Positions 8,354 to 17,262 of a stretch of 62,612 bases of DNA are shown in pieces. The first letter of the stretch is position 1, and every line of letters begins with the position of its first letter. The translations under genes were made by a program, and so were the position numbers. The notes under the pieces were generated by a model. That model was not told the origin of the DNA. It did no database searches and saw only the letters and a program-made list of their open reading frames with translations. The DNA comes from Bacillota bacterium (GTDB lineage: Bacteria > Bacillota > Clostridia > Acetivibrionales > DTU013): positions 1-62,612 of the forward strand of contig JAEYOM010000066.1 in the NCBI GenBank assembly GCA_023411715.1, read 5' to 3'.

Positions 8354-9353
8354 CACTTACCTCCATGTTTTCAACGCTGGACTTGATCTGTTCGAAAACA
8401 GAGCTGTTGGCCAGTGTATAGGCTTTCAATATTACGTTTTTTATCGTTTTTTCATTAGAGTCGCCATGGCTTTTCATGACCAAGCCGTTGACACCTAATA
8501 TTGGGGAGCCCGGATCTTCGGAAGGATCGACCATCTTTTTGAATGCCATCATATCCTTCATTACAAAAAGAGTAGATATTTTGGAAAATATGGTCCTCTT
8601 GAACATTCCCTTTAAAAATCCAACAAAAAATGATCCTGTTCCTTCAAAGAACTTAAGCAGTACGTTTCCGACATAGCCGTCACAAACCGCAACATCCACA
8701 TTTCCAAGCGGAATATCTTTACCCTCGATATTTCCGATAAAATTCAAGCTTGAGGATTTCATTAAGGAATATGCCTGCTTAATGACCTCGGTGCCCTTCT
8801 TCGCCTCAGTCCCCATATTCACCAAACCGACTTTCGGGTTATCCATTTTGTATAAATATTTCGTATAGAGAGACCCGAATATTCCAAATTGTACAAAGTT
8901 TATCGGCTTGCACGTTGAATTAAGTCCTGCGTCGATGAGCAGACATTTACCTTTCTTTGAAGGTATCATTACGCCCATTGCCGGACGGTCGACACCCTTC
9001 AGCCTTCCTAATATAAGAAGCGCGCCTGTAAGCAGAGCTCCTGTGTTACCGGCTGATAGAAAAACATCTCCATTTTTCTCTTTCAGCATATTGAAGCCGA
9101 CTACCATGGATGAATTCTTTTTACTTTTGATTGCATGAGTCGGTGTATCGTCGTTTGTTATTACTTCCTTTGCATGGATCACTTCGAGCCTCGGGCTGTC
9201 GAAATTGCGCGACTTGAGTATCTTATCGATCTGATCGCTGTCTCCGATCAAAGTTATGTCGAAACCTTCCTGCATTTTTAAAGCGTCGATACTTCCCTTA
9301 ACAATAGCTTCAGGCGCGTTGTCTCCGCCCATTGCATCAACTAATATCCTCAA
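8268..9353 (-). CDS. plsX: Phosphate acyltransferase PlsX with basic C-terminal extension
   Basis: Converts acyl-ACP to acyl-phosphate for membrane phospholipid synthesis; a peripheral membrane enzyme. The N-terminus MRILVDAMGGDNAP and the GNTGALLTGAL segment are diagnostic. The start is TTG at 9353 behind a GGAGTGG site; no ATG fits the family N-terminus. At 361 aa it is some 25-30 residues longer than usual. The extra tail (about residues 335-361, KKERKRWNFRNRK...) is strongly basic and is encoded in the region overlapping fabH. Either the original stop was lost or the tail has a role, for example in membrane contact. Confidence 0.95.
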   Translation of the reverse strand: MRILVDAMGGDNAPEAIVKGSIDALKMQEGFDITLIGDSDQIDKILKSRNFDSPRLEVIHAKEVITNDDTPTHAIKSKKNSSMVVGFNMLKEKNGDVFLSAGNTGALLTGALLILGRLKGVDRPAMGVMIPSKKGKCLLIDAGLNSTCKPINFVQFGIFGSLYTKYLYKMDNPKVGLVNMGTEAKKGTEVIKQAYSLMKSSSLNFIGNIEGKDIPLGNVDVAVCDGYVGNVLLKFFEGTGSFFVGFLKGMFKRTIFSKISTLFVMKDMMAFKKMVDPSEDPGSPILGVNGLVMKSHGDSNEKTIKNVILKAYTLANSSVFEQIKSSVENMEVSDGDKKERKRWNFRNRKLRPRKDFDKLRS

Positions 9354-9413
9354 TCAAATCCACTCCCGAATTTTACTTTGTCAATTGCAATAATCTCTGT
9401 TAATTATAAAATA

Positions 9414-9989
9414 CTATTTTCCCTGTTTCTTTTCAAGCGAAACCAATATGAATTTACCTCTGAACATCTCGACCTGCTTTTCGTAGATCTTAACCCAGAC
9501 TATGTAGTTCGTTCCCCTGACCTGTTTGACTTCGGCTTTTGCCACGAGTTTACAGCCGGAATAAACCGGGATCTTGTACTTTATGTTTGCAACTCCGACC
9601 AGTGCAACCTGGGCGTCTATTACTGCAATTGCCAATGATTCAGCGAGTGAATAGATAAAGTGGCCTCTCACTATTTTGGTTTTCTCAAACGCCATCGATT
9701 CATTGGTTTCAAGTATGGATACCGCATTCCTCCCCAAATTTATATCGATAAGTTCTCCAACAATCTCCTTGCTTTGCAGTGACTTGACCTTGCTGTAATT
9801 ATTCTCAGCTACGCTTTTGATCCTTTCACGCAGCTCAGGTATGCCCATCTCAAGTCTGTCCAGTCTGATGGTCGGTACGCTTACGGCAAAAAGCTCCGAT
9901 AACTCTTCATCAGTCAAAAACGGATCCTGTTTTATCCTGTCCGAGAGTATCTGCTGTCTTTCTTTTTTAAGAAGCGATGACCGACTCAT
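9414..9989 (-). CDS. fapR: Fatty acid and phospholipid regulator FapR
   Basis: Repressor of fatty acid and phospholipid genes that releases DNA on binding malonyl-CoA (known for the Bacillus and Staphylococcus proteins). The 191-residue protein has an N-terminal helix-turn-helix (RQQILSDRIKQDPFLTDEEL, then SVPTIRLDRLEMGIPELRER, about residues 10-60) and a C-terminal hot-dog domain (about 70-185, GRNAVSILETNESMAFEKT). It heads the plsX-fabHDG-acpP cluster and has a FapR-like palindrome in its own promoter. A second, better box lies in front of the carboxyltransferase operon at 49.9 kb, extending the likely regulon. Confidence 0.93.
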   Translation of the reverse strand: MSRSSLLKKERQQILSDRIKQDPFLTDEELSELFAVSVPTIRLDRLEMGIPELRERIKSVAENNYSKVKSLQSKEIVGELIDINLGRNAVSILETNESMAFEKTKIVRGHFIYSLAESLAIAVIDAQVALVGVANIKYKIPVYSGCKLVAKAEVKQVRGTNYIVWVKIYEKQVEMFRGKFILVSLEKKQGK

Positions 9990-10028
9990 ACTGCTTACAC
10001 CACCTGTAAGTCTTTCACAAAATAATAA

Positions 10029-10093
10029 TTATTACCTGATAATATATCCTAATGATAAAAGTATATTATATATTTATAAAGTATGCAACAATT
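10029..10093 (-). promoter_or_regulatory. fapR promoter and FapR-type operator
   Basis: The palindrome TTATTACCTGATAATA at 10029-10044 resembles the known FapR box (TTAGTACC-N-GGTACTAA type). Just upstream on the minus strand are a TATAAT at 10070-10065 and a weak -35 (ATTGTT or TTGTTG around 10086-10092), placing the box at or just after the transcription start. This is consistent with autoregulation of the fap-fab operon. Confidence 0.6.
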
Positions 10094-10107
10094 TATAAAA
10101 AATATTT

Positions 10108-10140
10108 AAAAAAAGAACCTGCGGTGTCCGCAAGTTCCTT
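10108..10140 (-). terminator. Intrinsic terminator after pgsA
   Basis: On the minus strand GGAACTTGCGG pairs with CCGCAGGTTC around an ACA loop, followed by a run of seven T. An A/T-flanked form also allows termination from the other side. It closes the rimO-pgsA transcript and insulates the fapR promoter. Confidence 0.85.
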
Positions 10141-10185
10141 TTTTTTATAGTGGTAAGGCATATCTCTCGATTATTTGTGGTAGTA

Positions 10186-10806
10186 TCAGGCATTTACGTT
10201 GATAACGTGAAGGTTCTTTCTAATATAATCATATAATGAATAAATGGTGATTATAACTGCGAGGATCATAGCGTATTCATCAAACGGGAAATCCGGTAAT
10301 ACGAGACTTAGCGGGAAATTGTTCAATAAGGTCGCTACTATCGCGATATCCTGAAGCACCGTCTTCAATTTGCCAAGCTTGCTGGCCGCTATGACTATTC
10401 CTTCGCCTGCAGCAACAAGCCTGAGACCTGTCACTATGAATTCGCGTGAAATTATGAGCATTGCAGCCCAGCTATTTACATCCCTGCTTTGTACGAGTGC
10501 CAGCAGCGCAGCTGTAACAAGCAGCTTATCCGCAATCGGATCAAGGAACTTTCCAAATCGCGTAACCAGCTTTCTCTTTCTCGCAATATAGCCGTCAACT
10601 GCATCGGTACTGGACGCTATAATGAATATGCCCGCGGCTATATATCCTCCATAAGACGAAATCAGGTCGTTTATCGAAAGCATCAGCGGACGCATAAACT
10701 CAAGTAAACCGGCATTTATAATGGATTCGGGGATCGGTATCATAAAAATCATCAAAATGGGAACTACAATGATCCTTGATAATGTTATCTTATTTGGCAG
10801 ATTCAT
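10186..10806 (-). CDS. pgsA: CDP-diacylglycerol-glycerol-3-phosphate 3-phosphatidyltransferase
   Basis: Integral membrane enzyme making phosphatidylglycerol phosphate from CDP-diacylglycerol. The 206-residue protein has several hydrophobic segments and the full CDP-alcohol phosphotransferase motif DX2DGX2ARX8GX3DX3D at Asp68, Asp71, Gly72, Ala75, Arg76, Gly85, Asp89 and Asp93. Its start lies inside the end of rimO (17-base overlap), a gene pair common in Clostridia. A terminator follows it. Other CDP-alcohol transferases share the motif, but length and neighbours favour pgsA. Confidence 0.92.
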   Translation of the reverse strand: MNLPNKITLSRIIVVPILMIFMIPIPESIINAGLLEFMRPLMLSINDLISSYGGYIAAGIFIIASSTDAVDGYIARKRKLVTRFGKFLDPIADKLLVTAALLALVQSRDVNSWAAMLIISREFIVTGLRLVAAGEGIVIAASKLGKLKTVLQDIAIVATLLNNFPLSLVLPDFPFDEYAMILAVIITIYSLYDYIRKNLHVINVNA

Positions 10807-12130
10807 GACTAACTTCTCCTGTTATATCGTATTCTCCGGCTTCGAGTATTTCCACTTCGACGAAATCGTTTATTTCAAGCGGTTCGCTGCTTGTAAAATA
10901 AATAAGTCCGTCTATATCCGGCGCTTCCGCGCAGCTTCTTCCAAAATAAAAGATACCGTCGTCTGCAACTCCCTCAACCAGTACTTTGTATGTCTTTCCG
11001 AGTCTTTTCGAATTCAGTTCGCTCGATATCCGGTTTTGGAGCTGCATCAGCTTTTTATAACGGGCCTTTTTTACTGCCGAAGGTACCTGCTGCTTCATTT
11101 TAGCTGCAGGCGTACCTTCCTCTCTAGAATACATAAATATGCCAAGTCTGTCAAACCTATATTTTAGGATAAAATCAGCCAGTTCTTCAAAATCTTCCTC
11201 AGTTTCACCGGGAAATCCTACTATCAATGACGTTCGCAATATGATTTCAGGTATTCTTTGCTGAAGTTTTTCCATCAGCCCTTTAATTTCGGCACTGCTT
11301 CCCCTACGCGCCATTCTTTTCAGAACAGAGTCGCTTATATGTTGGATCGGTATGTCGAGATATTTGCATATCTTATCGTTCTGCGCGATTTCATCGATCA
11401 ATTCATCATCGATTTCCTCAGGGTAGCAATACAACAGGCGGATCCTTTCCATTCCGTCGATTTTGCCGAGGGATTTCAGCAGCTCGGTCAGCGCTCTTTT
11501 TCCGTAGATATCAGTTCCATATCTGGTAGTATCCTGCGCTACGACTATCAATTCTTTAACACCGGATTTGACCAACGCTTCAGCTTCCTTTATAATAACT
11601 TCCTTTTTTCTGCTCCTGAAAGGACCGCGAAGCGATGGGATCACGCAATAAGTACACCGGTTGTCGCAGCCTTCGGCTATTTTGAGATATGCGTATCCCT
11701 TACCGGTTGATATTATGCGTTCCCCGTCAAGGTACGCGGTACCGTCCAGTTCGCCGTAAAAGGACATCTTCTTCCCGCCGTATGCATCCTTTATTACCAA
11801 GGCGATTTCTGAATAGCTTCCCGTGCCCAGTACAGCATCCACTTCGGGTATCTCATCTATTATCATTTGCCGGTAACGCTGTGCAAGACAGCCGGTTGCA
11901 ATGAGAAGTTCGCAATTTTGTTTCTTAAGAGACGCCATTTCCAAAATGGTATTTATGGATTCCTGTTTTGCGCTTTCAATAAAGCCGCAAGTATTTACTA
12001 TAATTACGTTTGCCTGATCTTTGTCGTTTACGATCTCAAAACCGTCGTTTTTTAAAATGCCAAGCATGAGCTCGCTGTCTACGAGATTTTTTGGGCAGCC
12101 GAGCGATACAATGCCTATCTTTTTCTTCAA
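10790..12130 (-). CDS. rimO: Ribosomal protein S12 methylthiotransferase
   Basis: Radical SAM enzyme that methylthiolates an aspartate of ribosomal protein S12. N-terminal UPF0004 domain with the cluster cysteines in SLGCPKN, VNTCGF and TGCLAQR; central radical SAM motif CDNRCTYC; C-terminal TRAM domain. SLGCPKNLVDSE separates RimO from the tRNA enzyme MiaB. No ATG fits: I chose TTG at 12130, nine bases after GGGGAG; another TTG at 12139 lies too close to that site. About 446 aa, normal length. It overlaps pgsA. Confidence 0.93.
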   Translation of the reverse strand: MKKKIGIVSLGCPKNLVDSELMLGILKNDGFEIVNDKDQANVIIVNTCGFIESAKQESINTILEMASLKKQNCELLIATGCLAQRYRQMIIDEIPEVDAVLGTGSYSEIALVIKDAYGGKKMSFYGELDGTAYLDGERIISTGKGYAYLKIAEGCDNRCTYCVIPSLRGPFRSRKKEVIIKEAEALVKSGVKELIVVAQDTTRYGTDIYGKRALTELLKSLGKIDGMERIRLLYCYPEEIDDELIDEIAQNDKICKYLDIPIQHISDSVLKRMARRGSSAEIKGLMEKLQQRIPEIILRTSLIVGFPGETEEDFEELADFILKYRFDRLGIFMYSREEGTPAAKMKQQVPSAVKKARYKKLMQLQNRISSELNSKRLGKTYKVLVEGVADDGIFYFGRSCAEAPDIDGLIYFTSSEPLEINDFVEVEILEAGEYDITGEVSHESAK

Positions 12131-12255
12131 TGGATACAACTCCCCGTAGTTTCAATATACTTTTATGTATTGACCTTATTCGGGCGTTTTAATAATTCCC
12201 GAGCCACATACAATAAGAATATACACTATTATAAGCCTTAGCTCAAGTTATTGGT

Positions 12256-12906
12256 TCAATAACGGCAGTCATTGTCGGAAGAATCGTAAGAATCGACAGC
12301 ATAGTCACGAAGGGCTTCCCGGATAGTATCACCGGAGAAACCCCTGTGCATAAGAAACATCATGGCTTTTTTGAGAACTTTTTTATCACTGAGGTCATAT
12401 TTGCCAAATTTACGCTTTAGAAGGCTTTCTGCGACAGCTGAGTCTTCCACCTTCCAGTCCTCAAGGACTTCATCGGCGATTTCCTCTGGGATCCCCCGGA
12501 AAGTGAGCTCCTTTTTCATGAGCTTTTTAGATATGGGCTTGAGTTTACTTCTATCAAAGACATATTTTTGGGCATAAAGCTGATTATTTATATAACCGAT
12601 AGCTTTAAGCTCGTTTACCGCTTTTTCGATGCAATCATCGTCGTAGCCTTCTTCATTGAGCTTGTCACGCACCTCTTTTTCCGTGCGCAGCTTCATTGAA
12701 AGATAGCGTACGGCTCTCGATTTGGCATCCCGGTAATTAAGCGTATCCTTTATATAATCGATTGTCTCCTGTGTGAGTTCCTGTTCTTCATAGAGATTCA
12801 TTGAAATATAATCTTCTTCGGAGATGGTGAATGAAAATTTTCCATCGACAAATACAGACAGCCTGTCCTTATATTTTTTATTCTTTTCAGCCGATGTAAT
12901 CTTCAC
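12256..12906 (-). CDS. recX: Regulatory protein RecX
   Basis: Modulator of RecA that binds the filament and limits recombinase activity. A 216-residue protein with the three-helix repeats of the family (for example RAVRYLSMKLRTEKEVRDKL and NELKAIGYINNQLYAQKYV) and an N-terminal beta region typical of longer Firmicute RecX. The start is GTG at 12906, overlapping a purine-rich GGGGTGGTGGGG site. It lies 27 bases after recA, so both probably share the LexA-controlled transcript. Confidence 0.9.
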   Translation of the reverse strand: MKITSAEKNKKYKDRLSVFVDGKFSFTISEEDYISMNLYEEQELTQETIDYIKDTLNYRDAKSRAVRYLSMKLRTEKEVRDKLNEEGYDDDCIEKAVNELKAIGYINNQLYAQKYVFDRSKLKPISKKLMKKELTFRGIPEEIADEVLEDWKVEDSAVAESLLKRKFGKYDLSDKKVLKKAMMFLMHRGFSGDTIREALRDYAVDSYDSSDNDCRY

Positions 12907-12933
12907 TGCCCCACCACCCCCTCAGCGCAATCA

Positions 12934-13992
12934 TTATTTCATGTCGAGATCCATATCTTCTTCGTCCGTTTCTTCATCCGTAGTATGGACATCCATACTG
13001 TTAACAAAGGCCTGGTTATAATTTTCACGGATCTTCTTTTCGACTTCGTTAGTAATGTCGGGGTTTTCCTTCAGGAACTGCTTGACATTTTCCCTGCCCT
13101 GGCCTATTCTCTGGCCATTGTATGAGAACCATGCACCGCTCTTGTTCACTATATCAAGATTGACTGCAACGTCCAAAATGCTTCCTTCTTTTGAAATGCC
13201 CTGTCCGTAAATAATATCGAACTCTGCTTCCTTGAAAGGCGGAGCGACCTTGTTCTTTACGACTTTGACCCTTGTCCTGTTACCAATGACATCGGTCCCC
13301 TGCTTGATCGATTCGATCCTTCTTACGTCGAGTCTCACTGAAGCATAAAACTTCAGGGCGCGTCCACCAGGCGTAGTTTCAGGGTTCCCGAACATAATGC
13401 CGACCTTTTCCCTGAGCTGGTTGATAAATATGGCCGTGGTTTTTGACTTGCTGATCACGCCTGCCAGTTTTCTTAACGCCTGTGACATAAGCCTTGCCTG
13501 CAGACCGACATGTGCGTCTCCCATTTCGCCGTCTATCTCGGCTTTCGGAACAAGCGCCGCTACCGAGTCGATTACTATTACGTCGATAGCGCCGCTGCGT
13601 ACCAGGGCTTCCGCGATTTCCAGGGCCTGCTCGCCCGTGTCCGGCTGTGAAACTATGAGATTATCTATATCTACTCCGAGTTTTTTGGCATATATCGGAT
13701 CGAGCGCATGCTCGGCATCTATGAATGCCGCATCACCGCCGGCCTTCTGAGCCTCTGCCACGATATGCAAAGCGACTGTGGTCTTACCGGAAGATTCCGG
13801 TCCGAAAATTTCAACTATCCTGCCCCTCGGCACTCCCCCGACTCCTAGTGCGATATCGAGTCCGATAGCGCCTGTAGGGATCGTTTCGACATTCATGTGC
13901 GTATTCTCGCCAAGTTTCATAACAGCTCCCTTGCCAAACTGCTTCTCAATCTGGCCAAGAGCCATTTCCAGCGCTTTTTTCTTTTCCAGCAT
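12934..13992 (-). CDS. recA: Recombinase RecA
   Basis: DNA-dependent ATPase for homologous recombination and LexA co-cleavage in the SOS response. The 352-residue protein has Walker A GPESSGKTT at residues 64-72, Walker B VIVIDSVAAL and an acidic C-terminal tail (DEETDEEDMDLD). The frame is open to 14130, but the ATG at 13992 matches the family start (MLEKKKALEMAL) and follows AAAGGAGG. A strong promoter and a LexA box lie about 95-140 bases upstream. Gene order cinA-murJ-recA-recX. Confidence 0.98.
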   Translation of the reverse strand: MLEKKKALEMALGQIEKQFGKGAVMKLGENTHMNVETIPTGAIGLDIALGVGGVPRGRIVEIFGPESSGKTTVALHIVAEAQKAGGDAAFIDAEHALDPIYAKKLGVDIDNLIVSQPDTGEQALEIAEALVRSGAIDVIVIDSVAALVPKAEIDGEMGDAHVGLQARLMSQALRKLAGVISKSKTTAIFINQLREKVGIMFGNPETTPGGRALKFYASVRLDVRRIESIKQGTDVIGNRTRVKVVKNKVAPPFKEAEFDIIYGQGISKEGSILDVAVNLDIVNKSGAWFSYNGQRIGQGRENVKQFLKENPDITNEVEKKIRENYNQAFVNSMDVHTTDEETDEEDMDLDMK

Positions 13993-14081
13993 ATCAGGCA
14001 GACCTCCTTTTATAATAAAGAAAATACATTTTAAAATTGTACAGTTACCGCAGGCGTGCCCTTCCGGAAGGATCTGCCGTG

Positions 14082-14130
14082 CGAACATCTGTTCTGGATT
14101 TATTATATAACATTTCTGCAAAAGAGTCAA
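14082..14130 (-). promoter_or_regulatory. recA promoter with LexA (SOS) box
   Basis: On the minus strand TTGACT (14130-14125) and TATAAT (14107-14102) are separated by exactly 17 bases. Directly downstream, 14095-14082 holds AGAACAGATGTTCG, which matches the Gram-positive LexA box CGAACN4GTTCG with one mismatch. The box covers the transcription start, so LexA would block initiation. Confidence 0.88.
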
Positions 14131-14148
14131 TAATCAAATTACATTTTT

Positions 14149-15753
14149 TTACATATTAAAACGTCGTTTAAACAATTTCACCAAATATAGTGCGTCTTCC
14201 GCCTTCAGTATGACCATGGTTACTACATAAAATACCGCGCCTACTGTTATTTCACCGGCCAGAAACGCCAGCTGCAGCGTTTTTGTGTCCAGCCTTAGCG
14301 GCAATGCTTCCAACAGGAACAGCACAGTGATCATGAGCAGAGTTGCCGGTACGGCCTTTGCAAAAAAACCAAATAATCTTCCTATATAAATGCCCTTCAT
14401 CTTCCTGTTCAGCAGAAACAGCAGCATTATTGCATTTACCGAGCTTATTATCGAATATGAAAGTGCCATCCCCGATGCGCCCAGATCGGTGAAGGAATAA
14501 AAAATGCTGCCGAAGCCGACATTAAATATTATTGAAACTATTCCGGTAACCAGCGGGGTCTTCGTATCCTGCCCCGCATAAAACGACCTGTTCATGATAC
14601 CGACAATCGACTGCGTTATCATGGAAATTGAAAAAAACGCCATTATCGTTGCTACTCCGGGCACATCCTTTTCAGTAAACTTACCGCCCCATTCGAATAC
14701 GGCGCGCACCAGAGGTTCCCTCAGTACGATAAATGCTGCGGAAGACGGTACGGCAAGGAACAATACCGATGTCAGCGATTTCATCAGCAGAGTCTTGTAC
14801 TCCTTCCGCTCTCCCGCGGCAAATTTGCCTGAAAGGGTCGGCAGCATGGCGGTGCCTATGCCCATGGCGAATATCCCGTAAGGCAGCTGCCAGAGATTAT
14901 TTGCATTTCTGAATGCCGCAAGCGCGCCCTCGGCCGCGCAAAGGCTAACAAAAGCCGTGGAAATAATCACATTTACCTGGGTAACCGAGGATGACAGGAG
15001 CGATGGGATTGCCTGGCTTAAAAGTCTCCTGAAACCCTTATCGAAAAAGTTGATCACAGGTCTGTAAAACTTCAATTTGGCGAATACAAATGAAAACTGT
15101 ATCAGAAAATAGAGCACGGCGCTTGCGGTAACTCCGTATGCGACTTTAACCATGCTGCTCGCGTTTGTATCCGCAAAAAGATAAATTGCCAGCGCACATC
15201 CTGTGTTGTAAATCGAAGGTCCGTAAGCAGCGGCTGCAAACTTTTTGTAGGAATTGAGAACGCCATTGCATATCCCGGCGAGCATTATGAACGAAACCGA
15301 AGGAAAAAGGATTCTCGCAAGCTTTATGGCAAGATCCCTTGTTTGACTGTTCTCTCCGGAATAGCCCGGCAATATGAAGCTTATTATCTGAGGAGCGAAA
15401 ATCACTCCAAGGGTGCAAAGAATCAGCAAGCCAATGAAAATTGAATTGATGAAGGAGCTTGCAGCTTTCCAGCCATCCCTTTCCTCACCTATTTCAAGCT
15501 TTCCCGATATGAAAGGGACAAGCGCTGCCGATATCGTCCCGCCCACAAGAAGTATATACATCAGGTCAGGAACCGTAAATGCCGCTACGTAAGCATCCTG
15601 GACCCAGCTTAAGCCTACTTTCCATGAAAGCATGGTCTCCCTTACAAATCCGGTAAACCTGCTCAATATCATCGAAGACATGACGATCATTGCCGCCGTA
15701 GAGACTCTTCCGTCAGATGGATTTTTCAAATTAGCTCTGTCCCTGACCGTCAA
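14149..15753 (-). CDS. murJ: Lipid II flippase MurJ
   Basis: MOP-superfamily membrane flippase moving lipid II across the membrane for peptidoglycan synthesis. The 534-residue protein has about 14 hydrophobic segments and MviN/MurJ family marks near the N-terminus (SRFTGFVRETMLSWKVG) and in the middle (NNLWQLPYGIFAMGIGTAMLP, read in two parts). It starts at TTG 15753, overlapping the cinA stop (TTGA), so it is translationally coupled to cinA. It runs towards recA but ends before the recA promoter. Confidence 0.9.
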   Translation of the reverse strand: MTVRDRANLKNPSDGRVSTAAMIVMSSMILSRFTGFVRETMLSWKVGLSWVQDAYVAAFTVPDLMYILLVGGTISAALVPFISGKLEIGEERDGWKAASSFINSIFIGLLILCTLGVIFAPQIISFILPGYSGENSQTRDLAIKLARILFPSVSFIMLAGICNGVLNSYKKFAAAAYGPSIYNTGCALAIYLFADTNASSMVKVAYGVTASAVLYFLIQFSFVFAKLKFYRPVINFFDKGFRRLLSQAIPSLLSSSVTQVNVIISTAFVSLCAAEGALAAFRNANNLWQLPYGIFAMGIGTAMLPTLSGKFAAGERKEYKTLLMKSLTSVLFLAVPSSAAFIVLREPLVRAVFEWGGKFTEKDVPGVATIMAFFSISMITQSIVGIMNRSFYAGQDTKTPLVTGIVSIIFNVGFGSIFYSFTDLGASGMALSYSIISSVNAIMLLFLLNRKMKGIYIGRLFGFFAKAVPATLLMITVLFLLEALPLRLDTKTLQLAFLAGEITVGAVFYVVTMVILKAEDALYLVKLFKRRFNM

Positions 15754-16997
15754 GTTTTATGCTCCTTGTTCACGATATGTCTCCTGAGCATGTCGAATAC
15801 ATGCAGGCAGGTCACATTCCTGATCCTGTTCCTGTTGCCCCATAGATCGAGCTTTTTAACTTCGACTCCGGCTTTATACGCAAGAGCTATATACACAAGG
15901 CCTACCGGCTTGGTTTTGGAACCTCCGCCTGGTCCTGCGATTCCCGTGACCGATATCCCCAGATCGGTCGATGCTGCCATGCGGACACCGGCAGCCATTT
16001 CAGCGGCAGTTTGTTCGCTGACGGCGCCATACTGATCGAGTGTCGCCTGCTTAACCCCCAACTCTTCTACTTTCGAGCGATTGCTGTAGGTTATTACAGC
16101 CCTGTCGAATACGGCGGATATCCCGGGTATTTCAGTAAATCTCGACGAAAGCAGGCCGCCTGTGCAGGACTCTGCAAATGCAACAGTCGTGCCGCTTTCC
16201 AGCAGAAGCTTCGCAGCGACTTCGTCAAGAGTTCTGCCATCATTACTGTAAACGGCATCTCCGAGCCTGTTCCTGATTTCATTTTCGACCGGAGTGATCA
16301 GATCTTCGTGGTCCCCCAGCTTAGGGTAGCTGGCCGTGATCCTGAGCGTCACCTCTCCGTCCTTGGCATAAGGCGCTATAGTCGGATTGGTCTGTTTGTC
16401 CACAATATCGATAAGACTGTCTTCCACAGCGGATTCTCCTATGCCGAAAATCCTCAGGAACCTAGACTCAAGCCTGTATTCCGCTTTACCTTCAAAATAA
16501 GGCATCACTGTTTCATCGAACATCGGCTTCATCTCCGACGGCGGACCCGGCAGCATAACAACCGTTTTGCCGCCCTCCTCGATAATGCAGCCGGGGGCTG
16601 TACCGTTTTTATTCCTAACTATTATGCAGCCCTCCGGAAGATACGCCTGCTTTATGTTGTTGTCTGTCATTTTCCTGGCATATTTACTGAAAAAGGCTTG
16701 CATTTTTTCGAGGCTTTCCTGATCCAATACGAGCTTCCTGTTGAATGCAGCTGCAATGGTCTCCTTTGTCAGATCGTCCTGTGTCGGGCCGAGGCCGCCT
16801 GTTGTGATGACCACGTCTGAACGCGACAAAGCCAACGCAAGGCATTGCTGCAGCCTTTCAGGATTGTCTCCCACGACATCGTGATAATAGACGCCTATGC
16901 CTACATCCGGCAGGCGTGAAGATATATATTGAGCGTTTGTATTAGCTATCTGACCCATCAGGAGTTCTGTTCCTACCGCCAGTATTTCAGCTTTCAT
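15750..16997 (-). CDS. cinA: CinA family protein (nicotinamide mononucleotide deamidase)
   Basis: A 415-residue CinA. N-terminal MoaB/MoCF-like domain (about 1-170: VGTELLMGQIANTNAQYIS, TTGGLGPTQDDLTKE) linked to a C-terminal PncC amidohydrolase domain (about 255-410: FAESCTGGLLSSRFT, GIAGPGGG). The known activity of the C-terminal domain is NMN deamidation in NAD recycling; the N-terminal part has ADP-ribose pyrophosphatase activity in related proteins. Linkage to recA is classic for Firmicutes. ATG at 16997 follows AAAAGGAGATGG. Confidence 0.93.
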   Translation of the reverse strand: MKAEILAVGTELLMGQIANTNAQYISSRLPDVGIGVYYHDVVGDNPERLQQCLALALSRSDVVITTGGLGPTQDDLTKETIAAAFNRKLVLDQESLEKMQAFFSKYARKMTDNNIKQAYLPEGCIIVRNKNGTAPGCIIEEGGKTVVMLPGPPSEMKPMFDETVMPYFEGKAEYRLESRFLRIFGIGESAVEDSLIDIVDKQTNPTIAPYAKDGEVTLRITASYPKLGDHEDLITPVENEIRNRLGDAVYSNDGRTLDEVAAKLLLESGTTVAFAESCTGGLLSSRFTEIPGISAVFDRAVITYSNRSKVEELGVKQATLDQYGAVSEQTAAEMAAGVRMAASTDLGISVTGIAGPGGGSKTKPVGLVYIALAYKAGVEVKKLDLWGNRNRIRNVTCLHVFDMLRRHIVNKEHKT

Positions 16998-17140
16998 AGA
17001 TCCGCCATCTCCTTTTCTGTCTCCTATTATACCAATTGCCGGTTTTTATTGTAAATACACGAAAGGAATAAAAAAAGACGACAATTGACCAAAAAAATTC
17101 TACTTCAATCCAAATCCACTATAGCGTAATATGTCGTTAT

Positions 17141-17217
17141 AGCGAGGCAATAAATTTCTCCTGCCTCGTTGAAACGCATAAAGGTAAGAAAATTTTTCTG
17201 CAACCGGAAAATTTTCT
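17141..17217. repeat. Two inverted repeats in the cinA/moxR divergent gap
   Basis: The 265-base gap between the divergent cinA and MoxR genes holds two hairpins. One pairs GCGAGGCA (17142-17149) with TGCCTCGT (17162-17169). The other pairs AGAAAATTTT (17187-17196) with AAAATTTTCT (17208-17217). Their role is unclear; they could be leader structures of the plus-strand operon. No clear promoter pair could be fixed. Confidence 0.6.
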
Positions 17218-17262
17218 ATTGAATTGATGCGTTATAAAACAAAGATAAGAGGGATGAATATT